Shown here: piece after piece, positions 1 through 11,724 of the stretch | Layout: every line of letters begins with the position of its first letter | Numbering within the stretch: position 1 is the stretch's first letter | NCBI GenBank assembly: GCA_950022295.1 | Contig: OX465595.1 | Location: 427,732,270 to 427,796,269, forward strand | Direction: 5' to 3' | From: Bromus sterilis | Lineage: Eukaryota > Streptophyta > Magnoliopsida > Poales > Poaceae | Length of the DNA: 64,000 nucleotides | Translations under genes and position numbers: made by a program | The notes under the pieces: generated by a model | Databases searched by the model: none | What the model was told of the DNA's origin: nothing | The model's input: the letters and a program-made list of their open reading frames with translations, nothing else

Positions 1-272
1 GGCGGAGAAGACGACGCGATGGCGAGGCAGCAGGGCGTCCGAGCTCGAACCGGTGCACGTGGTCGAACGAGTCGTCGACGGGGGAGCTCCAGGACAACCC
101 CCCGGTCGCCCGGGAGGCCAGTGGCCGCGACGACGGCGATGGCACGGCGACCTCGCGCACGGGAACGAAGAACTGAACGGGACGAACGAGGGAGGAAGAG
201 TGGGTGGCGTAGGGTTTGTATCAGGCGTCGGGGAGGGTCTTATACGTCTCGGGGGTTCCACCGGATGGTCGA
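1..272 (-). mobile_element. Part of an outer long LTR, split by a nested solo LTR
   Basis: This is a GC-rich stretch that continues beyond the left edge. It ends in the 5-base target duplication (GTCGA, 268-272) of the solo LTR that follows. The same sequence is at 53747-54018 with only scattered differences. I infer that it belongs to a long chromovirus-type LTR in minus orientation whose other part is 4765-5364. The Tekay LTRs at 22453-48781 have the same plan: a GC-rich pseudo-coding middle followed by an AT-rich end. Short open frames here on both strands lack a coding signature I can recognise. It could instead be a gene exon interrupted by the solo LTR. Confidence 0.45.
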
Positions 273-1055
273 TGTAAGGCCCCCGATGCGGTGCTAACTC
301 GAGTTAGTCGCTTTCGCGTCCCGCTCAAGTTAGTAGCACATAAAGAGCCATCGACTCACGACACTCGCACTCGTGTCCCTGCCGGATTCTCGACAACAGG
401 TATGTGAACAATGAACTTAAAACTAAGACATAAATATATAGAGTCCAGAGCATACATCGCCACCGGAATTTATTACATCATCTCAGAGGTCCGTGGACCC
501 AACAGTCCATCATGCAACAAGCGGAAGACAATCGCGACCGAGTACGGTCAAAATCCAAATTATCCTAGAGAGGGCTGCACATAAAGAGTCCACCCACGGA
601 TCGTTGAAGCCCAACTATAGGATCTACTGAATGAGGTCGTCCTCATCTTCATCCTCCGGGGGCACCTTCAGGAAGTATCGCCCAGTGCTCGGGTCGAGGT
701 AGTAGTCCACTGCAGTGGCCGATCAGGCAAAACAGTAAAAGCACAAAAGGAAAACAGGGGTGAGATTATACCATTACAGGATAACTAACTCCCTACGGTA
801 AGACAACTTAAAATTAAAGGTTGCAGCCGCACTAGCATATATGGTGGCTAACGTTCTAATAGAGTAGGGGTAAGATCCAAGAATACACGTGACATCGCGT
901 CATAAGTCTGCTATTCCGTCAATCATAACACAACCTAGATCTTCTCTCGGTCCCCCTGGACAAAGTAAAGCAACCGAGGCACTCACACGGTAGGCAAGTT
1001 TTAATTATGATTCAAAATTTTGATGTTATTCTATGAACAAGGAGTAGGTCTCAAG

Positions 1056-1110
1056 TCGTCCATAACCGCGGACACGGCTTTTCGAAAAGATTTAACCCTG
1101 CAGGGGTGTA
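1056..1110 (-). promoter_or_regulatory. Conserved palindrome-rich module inside LTR
   Basis: The stretch contains CCGCGG, TTCGAA and CCCTGCAGGG in series. The same order and near-same spacing recurs in the Tekay LTRs at 31041-31102, 39828-39889 and 48615-48676, and in the second solo-LTR copy at 54809-54864. The rest of these two LTR families differs, so this piece is selectively conserved. A role as a promoter, RNA-processing or packaging element is inference. Confidence 0.5.
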
Positions 1111-2956
1111 CCAACTTCCCATCATAGGCTTCGCATGTACGCCCGGTTTCCACTTGGCTAGGTAAGCGCCTGAAACTCTGGAACGTCAGAGTCCCTCTAA
1201 CTAACAACGCACAATTCTGGGTGGCCCCCGGTGAGTCGACACCCAACTCAAAAGCCGGCCGCGCTCTCGAATCGGCCTCTACTGTCTGGACGAGGTCGGG
1301 TTAGTTGCCCAAATAGATGTGGACAACCCCCTAGCTTCCAGGTTTGGACCAACAAGAGAAACCATGTCTCCACTGGCCCGGGTTGTTTTGAAAACTGCTG
1401 GGGTACCAACCAAGCACACACACGTTTGCAAAAGTAAATCAGCTTGGGCCACCACTAGAACTGTTTGAAGCTAGGTAGGTAAGACAAGGGGACCCCATAG
1501 AATCCCGCACGCGATTAGGCATGCTCGTCAAGAAACACAATACCCGGAACTCGGGACCTAGGTGACTCAAATGGAACAAAACACCTGGCGGGAACAGCCC
1601 GGTCTCCCATCTTTCGTCAAGTATAAATTCATCATATTAATAATAAATACTAACCAACTTCTTTAAATAACATGATATCCCAAACCATAGCATAGGGTAA
1701 GCAGCAAGTTTTCCTACTCATACTAAGCAATGGCTGAGCAGCGGTAACTTAGCAATACAAAGGTTTGCTGGGATGTGGGGATCATGGCTGTTTGGTTTTT
1801 GAAAGTGGCATAGCAAGTGGATAGGATCAGACAAACGTTCTAGACTACAGCTAGGCAGGTAGTCAGAAAGGTATGAAGTAATGGTATAAATCTTCCCCTT
1901 GACTGGGTAGTCGGTCGTCGAAGCAGACGTAGCAGGCTCCTCGGGCTCGGTGTCGGAAATCTCCACGTAAGTCTCCTCGGTGGTCTCAGGTGCTAACGTA
2001 AAGTACCAGCAAGGGAAAGACACGTAAGTAAGCAATGGGTACAATGCACAGGCAAAGATGGTATGATCAAATTTAATCGACATGATATGACCCTATCTAG
2101 TCAGATTTAAATGTAGGTGGTGACGACACGTCAACAACTTCATATGCAATTTATTTACGAAAATGGCTTTGGTCTTAGCCTTAATTTGGTGTGAGTAGCA
2201 TGGCAACATGACATGATCAACAACGCAATTAACAGAAATAATTACAACGTGAAAATAAAACATCGATTCCGGAGACAGAGAGATGTCGATGAACTTGACA
2301 TCGGAAAGGTGCAACAAAAGAAGTAACCCAGCCACATTGCATATGACAATATGCATAGGGGCTGGTTTTCAAAGATGTAAAGATTTGAAGAAGACATGGA
2401 CAGGAACCTGGGACCTAAGTGCAAGTTGCACTAGATGCATTTGAAAGAGGCTCAAATGGTCAAACCATTATCACCAGGCAATTCCTTGGGAGAAACTACC
2501 CCAAAAACATATATGGCATGGCCATATTTGGATTTGGGAAGCACTTGACAAAAACAAAGATTTGAGGGGGCTATTTGCGAAATTACCACACTCCAATTAG
2601 TAGAGGGGGCAATGTGCAAAATGGACCTCACCATTGAGATCAGTGGGTCAAACTACCCCAAATTCCTATATGGCATGAATGCCTGAGGCAGAAAAGATCA
2701 AAAGTCCCAAAACAGATTTGAATTTGAATTCAAATCAATTTTGAGAAAAAAAAGAAAATCAGAAAGAAAAGGAAAAGGAAAAAAAAACAAAACGGGCATC
2801 AGCACTGGGCTGGATTCGGCCAAACGGCCCACCTCTTCTTCTCTTCCTCTGGACCAGCCCACTTCCTGCGCGGACACACCTCACTGACGCGAGGGGCCCA
2901 TGCGTCAGCCACTAAAAAAAAGAAAAAGGAGCGTTGCGCTCGGGGGGGGGGGGGGG

Positions 2957-3009
2957 GGCTCGAACCCTCGACGCAGCTCTCTACCATCTCGCTCCGGACC
3001 ATTGCGCCA
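2957..3009 (-). other. tRNA-like Pol III box A / box B pair within solo LTR
   Basis: Read on the minus strand, 3009-2999 is TGGCGCAATGG, which fits the box A consensus TRGYNNANNNG. 2967-2957 is GGGTTCGAGCC, a box B-like motif. The spacing is about 31 bases between boxes, as in tRNA genes and tRNA-derived SINEs. It abuts the poly-G run. The second LTR copy (56711-56760) lacks 8 bases in the box A area. I see no full cloverleaf, so this is a tRNA-related relic and not a tRNA gene. Confidence 0.35.
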
Positions 3010-4764
3010 CTGCGCGTCGCTCGACAGGGAGCAGGTCCAAGGCTAGATGAACTGACCCTGGGCTTCTGAACCTGACAAAAGAAACGGACACGCGCGCCCG
3101 ACGAGATTCAGGCGAAGCTAGCATGAACTACGCGGCGGCGCTGGCTTCGCAGGCACCACGAGCCTCTAGCTGGCACATCCACGCACGGGCATACGCTGGG
3201 ATCTGGCCGGAGTCGCAAAGACGGCGGCGGGGACTTCTACTGAAAACGGCTCGGCGCTGCTGTCACCTCAAGACGGATTCAGATGACGCAAACGGCGACT
3301 TCCGGCGACCGCGGCCTCGCACACAGGTCGCCGGGGCTCGAGCAAGCCTACGGGGCTGAAGATGGCACCTACGTCTATGCGATGGAACCCAGGCTTGCCC
3401 CATATCTGCACCAACGGCGACGGCCGGCTCGTCACAAGTTTGTGCGGCGCACTTCGTACAGGGTTCAGACCGCGGCGGCAACACCAAATGAAGTACGCGC
3501 AGGGTTTAAAAGCCACACCTTGGCTGCAAAGGGCGCGTCCTAGACGTCCACAGAGCGCGCCCCGCGCACCTAGAACACGCCAGGGCCACGGTGGCCTCGA
3601 CAGCACGGCATCTCGCGGACGGAGGCGGAGCGGCTCGGAGGGGGCGACAACACGATCACTACATGGGATCTGGGACCTCGCGTCTCACCTAGAGGGGTGT
3701 CGATGACGGGAAGGGCGTGTCGGAGGCGAGGAAGGTGGACGGAGACGTCGCCGGGGTCGGAGGCTTCCGCGGCGGGGCTCGTCATCGAGGACTCGATACG
3801 GCACGTCCCACGGCAACCTGCACGGGGGAAACGATAGCGATGAGGTCGGAGATCACGAGCGCGAGCGCTCGCTCGACGACATCGAGACACGGCGGCGAGA
3901 CTGCTCACCGGAGTTGCGGCTTCAGGCGGAACAGGGGACGACCATGGCTGCGGAGCGGCGACGGCGGCGAGATTTGGAAGGGGGGAACGAGTTCTAGGGT
4001 TCTCCGCGGGGGCAGGCGACGACTGGGATATAAAGGGGGGCTCTCCTAGCCACGTCGACGCCGGAGCTGCCCTCGTGGCCATCGGTGTGAGAGGAGGCCG
4101 GCGAGGTCCCCCCGGACACGTTGGAAAGGCGACGGGGGACAGTCGTCCGATCAAGATCAATGGCTTGGTGGTCACCCCGCGTACCGGTTCGCCAGGTGGG
4201 CTACAGCCCAAGAGGAGGTAGGCCAGGCTGCGCTAGGCCTGCTGGTTGTCTCCGAAAAGGATGAGAAATGAAATTTTCTCATTAAAAAACAAGAAAACTT
4301 CAGGAGTATTCTAGAATTAATTACAAGGCACAAAAATACACAAAAATATGTATAATTCTCCTTGAATTAACCTTCAAATTCTAAAAATGGTCTGAGCATT
4401 TTTGCAACAACTAAAATGTGGAGCTCCTTTTAAAAATCCAAAACACCTTGAACTAGAGCCCACATTTTTAGATTTGGCAAAAATGATTCAAGGGTCTTGA
4501 AAAGCTTGGGAAGGGAATAGAATTGTCTATGCCAAGTTTGGGATCAAGGGGAGCATGCATGCAACAATTAAAAATTCCTCAAACACCCATCTTGAACCAT
4601 TTTGGATGCAAACTCAAACAAACCAAATGGGCTCCAATCCCAAAGCAAATTTAAATCACCACATGAAATTATAATGTTTAGCATCATGCCAAGTTACAAA
4701 GTCAATAGACAAAGTACTATCTCCTGGTGATTTTTATTTATTGCACATGGGCTGTTACAGTCGA

Positions 4765-5364
4765 CACGTCGACCACAACAACCATTGTGGTTGGATGGCC
4801 GCCACGCCATTGCACTGCCTCCTCCCTGTACATAGAATGAAGAAAGGCCGTGGCCTAGCGTGCTGGGCTGTACTGTGGCCACTAGGGGTCCAGAGGGGCA
4901 CAGTAGGCGTTAGACCTATCCCGTTTTTTTAAATTCCTTTTCTGTTTTCCAGTAGCTTTGACAATTTTTTCTAGCCAACAATCACTTTTGTAAAATGTGT
5001 GGCTGGCCTCAATATTTAGTATGCAATATTCCACACTGCCACAAAAAGTTTGAGTTCAAACAAAAATGGTTTAGATTTTATTTATTTATCCAAAGGACTA
5101 TACGGGGTTGTTTGGCACTGTTTTTATTTGTTTAAAATATCTAAACAATTCAATAAATTCCCATTTCAGTTATAATATAACCTACTGATTATTTGGCATC
5201 TAATAAAATTGTTTGCACAATTTTTGGAACAACTTTATTTTCCCACATTGTTTTGAATTTTCAAATGAGTTTGAATTTGAACTTGAATTGTAAAGATGAT
5301 TATCCCTTGCATAATAATGATGACATGGCATTTAACAAGGTGATTACTGTAGCGGGGTGTTACA
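4765..5364 (-). mobile_element. Other part of the outer LTR (element-orientation start TGTAACACCCC)
   Basis: The sequence runs from the right copy of GTCGA to a clear LTR terminus, GGGGTGTTACA, ending at 5364. On the minus strand this is TGTAACACCCC, a common start of grass gypsy LTRs. It becomes strongly AT-rich after 4925, matching the layout of the start of the Tekay LTRs. With 1-272 it would form one LTR into which the solo LTR inserted. The partner LTR and the target duplication of this outer element are not in the window. Confidence 0.5.
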
Positions 5365-5503
5365 CCGTGGCCGTAAAGCTCTTCTGGGGCGTCCACTGCT
5401 GGCCCGTGGTGGCACTCGTCGCCGTGCAGGCCGTGGCCTTGTGGGCAGTGAATCGTCGTCTTCGAGTGCTCAAGCTCCGTCGAGAACCGCAGTTAGTCAA
5501 GTG
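5365..5503 (+). pseudogene. 3' coding end of an unidentified gene, cut by the LTR
   Basis: Directly after the LTR terminus an open frame runs to a TGA at 5502-5504 with the GC-rich third positions of a grass exon. The roughly 46 residues include a hydrophobic stretch (CWPVVALVAVQAVALWAV) followed by an arginine-rich tail ending EPQLVK. This could be a last membrane segment with a basic cytosolic end. No family is recognised. The AT-richer 3'-UTR-like sequence after it (5505-5800) supports a genuine gene terminus. The frame stays open into the LTR on the 5' side, but that part is not gene sequence. It could also be a captured fragment. Confidence 0.35.
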
Positions 5504-5850
5504 ATAATCTGGCTAGTTAGGGTTGGTTAATTACTTGGTTGTGGTTGTGTGGGATGGGATCTCCAAGTGAAGTGATGTGTCCGGCGCGTGCGCCTTGAGG
5601 ACAATGTATCAATCATTCTACTCCTACTTATTGTTGTTCTAAGATTCTTAGGGACTGCGTTTCGTCTAGATAGTTTAGTTTAGCAAGATGAAGAAGAAAA
5701 AGAAGAAGAGAATATGTGTACCACCGGTTGGTTGTTGGTGTTGGCTTAAATTAATTCAATCTTGTCTTGTGTAATTCAATTCTATTGTTGGCTTAAATCA
5801 ATCGGGATTTCTCTCACATGGCGGTCCAAGCAAACTGCGTTTCTCTCTTC

Positions 5851-5881
<31 letters not shown>

Positions 5882-6328
5882 GTATGCAGCGGTAGCAGGT
5901 GCGTGCATGTGTCAATCAGTCTTTTCTTTGTCCTTTCATACTATCCATGAGATACTTCATCACTTCTGCGTCGGTACACCCCACTTAAAAAGAAGAACGG
6001 TTGAGATTAGTCCATACCATTTCATAGAAAAGGGTAGGATAATCTTATTTTTTAAATATCCATGCTTTTTTATTTCCTAATTCTGAAGTTGGAGTCAAAT
6101 TTATTCATCCAGCTCTCCGCCCAACACACGCACACACAACCATCATCATCATACTGCATGGAGGACGCATGCAAAGACGAACGACGAGGATGACAACCAC
6201 ACACGGCTTAATTAGAGGAGCTATCTTGTATGATCAAACTACACAATTAGCTTAATTAGACATGTTGATCTGTGTCCAGCAACAGCAGATGGCCGGACAT
6301 CAACTTTTAAGGCATCTAATATAACTAA
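5504..6328. other. Unique flank: 3'-UTR-like DNA and a (CT)n(TA)n microsatellite
   Basis: No gene is recognised. A pyrimidine microsatellite followed by TA repeats lies at about 5842-5881. The last bases, CTTCC at 6329-6333, are the left target duplication of the Athila-like element. The stretch is absent from the second copy of the region, where a deletion removed it. Confidence 0.5.
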
Positions 6329-6333
6329 CTTCC

Positions 6334-7758
6334 TGATGACTCCCAAGTGCAGGAGATCAATTGTAGTACCTTTCGATAAGTATTTGAGTGTCGAACCCAC
6401 GAGGAGCTGAAGGTAAGCTATCTATTCTCTAAAGCCCTATAACCCTCTTATATGGCTGTTTATGCAAAGCAATAAGTTTGACTAAAAGGAACTAACTAAT
6501 TAAAAGCAAGTGACGTGGAGTGTGGTTTGTCTAGTAACTAGTGAAGCAAGTTTAAAATGCAAGTAATCCTAGAGCAAGTTTCTAAAGCAAGTTTCTAAGC
6601 AAGTTTCACAAGTAGCAAGCAGCAAATATCTCAAGTATCTCAAGGGAGCAAGTGTTCTAGCAATAGGTGTTTCGTTCGTGTGGTTGTCACAATTAGTGAA
6701 GCACATGTTTTAGTCTTAGTTGTTTCTTCTAGGAAGGAGCCATGAATAGGTATAGTCAAGTAAATGATCTACAACCCCTTATGATGGATCATGTGGCCAA
6801 GTAAATGACTGCACAAGATTGATTAAGACATAAAGTCCCACCATAGCCTTACGTTCTAAGGTCCCCTATATATATCCCCCAATAACTTAACTTCGTGGCT
6901 CGGTCTCAGGTTACTGTCACTCGCAAGTCACCACCACTCCATTATGCTACCGGTGATCACCTTACATGCATTCCCCAACATATGCGTGCACTCATATATT
7001 GTACATAAAGACAATCATAGAAGATAACAAACTTGTATGCAACCAATCAACGAACTATTTCACCATTGCCAAGAACAATTCACTACTCAAACATAGACGG
7101 GGAGACACAATACATCAAGGGAATATAGTATTGCATCATACATCGTGTTTGCCAAGAGATTACAGTGGAGAGATGGAGCTGATCTTGCTGTAGATGTTGA
7201 TGATGAACACGCCGGAGGGGGGTGGAGCCCTCCGAGGGTGATCCCGGCGGTGTTTCCCCCCTCCGATCTTCTCCGGCGGCAGCCTTCTGTCTCTCTGTTT
7301 CGTGGTTTCGTCTCTCGGCGCCGCCTCCTCCTTGAAAAGGCCAGGGGACCCTTTATATAGTCGTTTTTAGGTCACGAGACACCCGGGAGAAGAAAAATCG
7401 ACGACATCGGAGCCACGGGGGCAAAAAGGGGGCCTCTCACGCGGCCAAGGAATCTGGCCGCGTGGAGGGTCCTCTTTGCCACCTGGTTGGCCTTTTGGCC
7501 CTCTACTTTGGCCCATGGTCTTCGTCTCAAAACTTCTGAACCGTGCTCTTTGGCCTTGCCCTTTTTGGAGTCCCGAAGTTCCCGGAAAGTCTGAAACACT
7601 AAAAAGTACGTTTTCTGGAAAAACAGGGTTAGAACCAAAAGAAGGGGGATTGTTTAGAAAATCCCCCAAATCATTATAAAACATGAATTTAAGTTGCTAA
7701 TATGTAGTAAAAACAAGTAATAACATGCAAAGTTCATGTATGCATTTTACATGCATCA
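6334..7758 (-). repeat. 3' LTR of the Athila-like element
   Basis: It is 1425 bases long, starting TGATGACTCC and ending GCATCA on the plus strand. It is nearly identical to 11753-13164. The main length difference is a short duplication, 'aaagcaagtttct', near 6580 that is absent from the other LTR. Open frames of 88-105 codons on both strands near 7367-7684 are repeated in all three LTR copies and are LTR sequence, not genes. Confidence 0.85.
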
Positions 7759-7775
7759 ACATCCCTAAGCTTAAC
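7759..7775 (-). other. Polypurine tract of the Athila-like element
   Basis: On the minus strand it reads TTAAGCTTAGGGATGT and directly abuts the 3' LTR. The equivalent site at 13165-13181 has AAGCTTGGGGATGT, so the copy here carries one G-to-A change. This is the site where plus-strand DNA synthesis would be primed. Confidence 0.6.
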
Positions 7776-10700
7776 CCATGCTCGTCCTCGAGTATGAAGG
7801 TGATATCAAGGAGGATTATTCATGCTACATATAATCAAATGATTAATACCAGAAATGAGTAGCAATATACAATTCATGTTGTAAGAAATATCAAATATGC
7901 AATCAAAGATGCTTCATGAAAGTTCACAAAGTGTATAATGAAATAAAAGCACTATGGACCAAATGCATACACAAAATGAAAAATAAAATCCTATATTGGT
8001 CAAAGAATGGCATAATGGAGAATAGAAAATATGGTGGACACTTTGGAGAAAATTGAGTAGAGGTAAAACATGATCAAGTCTTATTTAGCCTCTAAATTAT
8101 TCAACTAAAATTACTAATTGAAATGTGGTATCCATTGATCTAGGACTCTCATTGCCCCTTTATCACTAGCATCTTAAAATTGTGAGTATTGAAGTAATGA
8201 GAATGACAAGGTGGTTGAAAGCCTCATGCCCCGTGAGTGTGAAAACCTACTCCATGATTACTCAACTTAAGATTCCTAATAAGCTTTGTACAATCATAAT
8301 AAGTATTAATGACATCATAGAGAACCGCAAAGAGGTACCTCTTGCCCCATGACATGGAAACAAGCCCATGTTACAATGACAAGATGAACAAACGGAGTAG
8401 ACTCATCATCCTTTTTATTTTCATTCACTATTATGCATAGCTTCTTATTTTATTGTAGGATGTGTTGTAGAGTCACTCAAGCTGTAAGTAAATTTCCACC
8501 ATGATAAAGCATGGCTTGGGTTAGCGGCCCAATGCGTTTCTCTAGTCATATAGATACTTACTCATCAAAACTTACTATTCCTCTATTTCATTTTGGCATG
8601 GCAGGAGTCCAAAAACAAAAGTACATGATATCAACCAAATGTAAATTTTTTTGTGCAATGTTGAAAGCTTTCCGGTGATACACGTTTATAGCTAGACCCC
8701 AACCACACACTTGTCAAACGAAAAACTTGTGGCTCCCATTATTGGGTCATGTTTATTAGATGCATAAAAAGTAAAGTGTGCCTTCAAAAGTTCGTGAGAG
8801 TCCTATCCCAAGTTCAACCCATGACAATTAATAAAGTGAATATCTTAATTTAGAACATAAATAACACAATAACATGGTGAACATACTCGGAATAGCAATG
8901 AAGCTAATGGGAAGATATGGTGGACTCACTGGAAATACTTGGCTAAGGAGTGTTGGGAACAAGTTTTTACTTGTTGGAATTTTTAAATTTTTGGCTAGCA
9001 AGAGGGAGATAGTTGACCAGCTACTATGCATGCATATGTCCATAGAACTACTCATTTCATGACAAACTAAATAAACCAGCAATTAACATCAAGGACATGA
9101 ATAAGAGATAGTTCAAGACAACATTATTGCAAATTTCTACACATAAAAAGTCTATAAATCATGCAAACATATGTAGCTCTTCGAATCAACCATGGCATCC
9201 CTATTCCAAATCATAATACTAGCATCCAATACATTCCAACCCCAAACTCCAGTAGCTCAATCTCATATAAAATGGTGGTGGTGGTCTTATCAAAACAAAA
9301 ACTAGACGCTTCAAGTCTCTACGATAAATGCTTTGCTTAGAAAAACAGAAAGTAGACGTGTGCTAACCAAAAGAGTGTAGCTCCAGTGGGGTGTTCATCA
9401 CATCCCCAAGCTTATGGCTTTCACCATTCTTGGATGTCTTGAGGCGCAGCTCCTCTATTCCCTGTGAAAAAAACTTCACAAAACATGTTTCTCCCATTCT
9501 TTTTCTGTGGGGTGAGATTAGCAAGGACAAACAAATCACATGCTTGCTGTGCAAAATTCCAAATCAAATGCTCCAGTAGATATACAATAAGGTTCATTAT
9601 GTTGTATGTTCACTCTCTTGCTTGAAAGAATCATGGAAATTCGATTCCCAAGCCCAAAGAGTGCATAAAACAAAAGAAGGCAGAATCTGTCCAGAAAAGC
9701 AACAGCAGCAAAACGAACGTTTTTCCCTAAGCTAGACTCGTCAAAAAAATAAGCCAATTTTTGTGCTTACAGAGGACTAAAAGTTGCAGAACATACTAAA
9801 AAATTAGCTCAATCCGACATACCAATAAAAAAACGTAAAATCATACGGTGAGCAGACTCGTGCTGAAACAGAAATTTGATGCACTAGGATAGCAACTTAT
9901 AAGTCCAAATGGGTTTGACTTGACTCTTTATTGAAAACTCCAGAATTAAAACAAAAAACCTAATCTCTTGAGACAGCAAGAGGACACTAGGAAAAACCAA
10001 CTAAGAACAACCGGGTTGCCTCCCGTAAAGCGCTTTATTGATAGCCGTATAGCTAGGCTTTTCTTACTTAACATCATGATGGTTGGAGTGAGGTGGCTCG
10101 GCATCCCCAAGCTTGGATTCTTGTAATTATTTGATACATGTAGGGTGAGCCCAGGGGTACATCCCCAAGCTTGATTGGTTGTCCCTCTTGATCTTTGTTC
10201 ATCTCACTCAACTCTTCCTCCTGAAAAATTCTTCTTACACAAATCTCAACATAAAACTTGATTAGAGGGGTTAGTGCCTCCATAAATAAAATCCACATAG
10301 GTACATCAAAGACACATCATGAGTTGATTCTAAATATTAACTACTGTTACTACAGTTGTGCATTGCTCCTTGATCAAAAGAACCACACAAAACACAAGTA
10401 ATGAGAGCAATGCAAAATAAAGACATAATCTGCCAAAAACTGAACAACCCGTAAAGAGTGAATTTTTAGAGGCACTTAAGTTGCCCAAATCAGAAAACTT
10501 AAAACTAATGAAATATGTAGTGATAACTAAATATTGCTGTCGTAAATTACCAGGTCAAAATTCCACTTCTGTGATTTTAAACATTTTTCGCAGTGAAGTT
10601 CAGGAATCTGTTTTCTGGACAGCTAATTATTATTGTTTAATCCTATCTCACATATAAGATTATTCTTGCCATTTAAGATGAGAAATAAGACAGAAATGTG

Positions 10701-10912
10701 ATGTTACAGTAGTGAACTAATATTTTTATTGTTTTTAGCTTTGGAAAAAGTTTTAATGATAGAGACTTTGCAATGGTTTCATTGGCATGAACAACACATG
10801 TTCAAGGTCGACCCCAACTTCTCCATTACTCATCCTTCTCATTTACTTTCCCAAATTTTTTATAAAATGAAAATCTTAAACTAAATGATACATAACAGTA
10901 GGTAAAGGTATT
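7776..10912 (-). other. AT-rich non-coding internal region of the Athila-like element
   Basis: About 3.1 kb without a long open frame or a retroviral motif. It holds PPT-like motifs (CCCCAAGCTT on plus) at 9404-9413, 10105-10114 and 10163-10172. The part from 9791 on is duplicated at 58034 onward. A 74-codon frame at 10074-10298 (minus) includes one of these motifs as the residues KLGDV. I do not call it a gene. Confidence 0.6.
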
Positions 10913-11626
10913 TTACATGTTGTAAAGACATAAATGTGTGCTCAAACCGAGTAGGAAATTAAAGCATAAGGAACACACCAAAAAAATATTAAACAATTTA
11001 TTTTTAAGTCTAACCCATTTCCTATGCATTGGCATTTTGTAATGAAACAAATAAAAGAAGCACATAATAGCAAGCATAGAAAGGTAGATCAAGTGCAACT
11101 TCAATACTTTCAGCATAAAGAGGGGAAACTTAATATTGTTGAAATATGTGTAACCATGTTTCCCTCTCTCATAATAATTTTCAGTAGCATCATGAATAGA
11201 TTCAACAATATGAATATCACATAAAACATTCTTATCATGAGCCACATGCATAAAAGAATCACTACTCTCCACATAAGTAAAATCCTCATTAGTGATAGTG
11301 GGAGTTAAACATTCATAATTTTCATTGCAATCATCATATATAGGAAGCATAGTATCATCAAAGTGAATTTTCTCCTCCAAGCTTGGGGAACTAGAAATAT
11401 CATGCTCATCAAAACCAACTTCCCCAAGCTTAAAACTTTCCATAGAATCAGCAAGTATATCATTTTTATCCTCAATAGTAGGGGGACTAAAAATATCATA
11501 TTCATCAAGACAAACTTCCCCAAGCTCAAGGTTTTCCTTAGCAATAAAGGTGTTCAAAGAATTAGTACTACCACAAATATGATTGTTGTGCAAATAATTT
11601 TTCAATTTCTCCTCAAAACACTTCAT
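10913..11626 (-). CDS. Athila-like element ORF: acidic repeats plus two membrane segments, unknown function
   Basis: This ORF of 237 residues starts about 100 bases after the primer-binding site, where gag would normally lie, but it has no gag, zinc knuckle or enzyme motif. Residues 34-54 and 66-86 form two related repeats, LELGEVCLDEYDI and FKLGEVGFDEHDI, each followed by a serine/proline-rich acidic stretch. Residues about 174-195 and 211-228 are hydrophobic and look like two membrane helices joined by a basic loop (MPMHRKWVRLKNK). The frame is also open in the second copy (59156-59869), with only three residue changes that I can see (positions 39, 57 and 182), which suggests it was coding when amplified. 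Its membrane character recalls env-like ORFs of Athila elements, but its position is wrong for those, and I claim no function. It may instead be a remnant kept as part of the untranslated leader. Confidence 0.5.
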   Translation of the reverse strand: MKCFEEKLKNYLHNNHICGSTNSLNTFIAKENLELGEVCLDEYDIFSPPTIEDKNDILADSMESFKLGEVGFDEHDISSSPSLEEKIHFDDTMLPIYDDCNENYECLTPTITNEDFTYVESSDSFMHVAHDKNVLCDIHIVESIHDATENYYERGKHGYTYFNNIKFPLFMLKVLKLHLIYLSMLAIMCFFYLFHYKMPMHRKWVRLKNKLFNIFLVCSLCFNFLLGLSTHLCLYNM

Positions 11627-11724
11627 GTCCTAATTCAAGGTAGATATTATACAGTTCTAATATTGTGTTTTAGGTTTATATGTTAGTATGCAATGCAAAC
11701 AAGAATAAAAGCTTAGCACAATGC

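Larger units (their letters stand above)
273..4759 (-). mobile_element. Solo LTR of a long-LTR gypsy retrotransposon (Tekay-like), TSD GTCGA
   Basis: On the plus strand the block starts TGTAAGGCCC and ends GCTGTTACA, so in element orientation (minus) it runs TGTAACAGC...GCCTTACA. It is flanked by a perfect 5-base duplication, GTCGA at 268-272 and 4760-4764. There is no second LTR, primer-binding site or polyprotein, so it is a solo LTR left by LTR-LTR recombination. At about 4.49 kb it is long, as in Tekay/Del chromoviruses. Inside it are a palindromic module (1056-1110) also found in the unrelated-ended Tekay LTRs further right, a 17-G run (2942-2958) and a tRNA-like box pair. A near-identical copy truncated at its right side lies at 54019-58032. 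Open frames within it, including a 213-codon one at 3570-4211, have no recognisable domain and I do not call them genes. Confidence 0.8.

Noticed and set aside
3570..4211. 213-codon minus-strand frame, repeated at 57314
   Set aside because: It lies wholly within the solo LTR, with compositional bias and overlapping frames. No family match is recognised.
11024..11686. Plus-strand frames (66 and 107 codons) over the Athila-like ORF
   Set aside because: These are shadows of the minus-strand frame. Element orientation is set by the primer-binding site.
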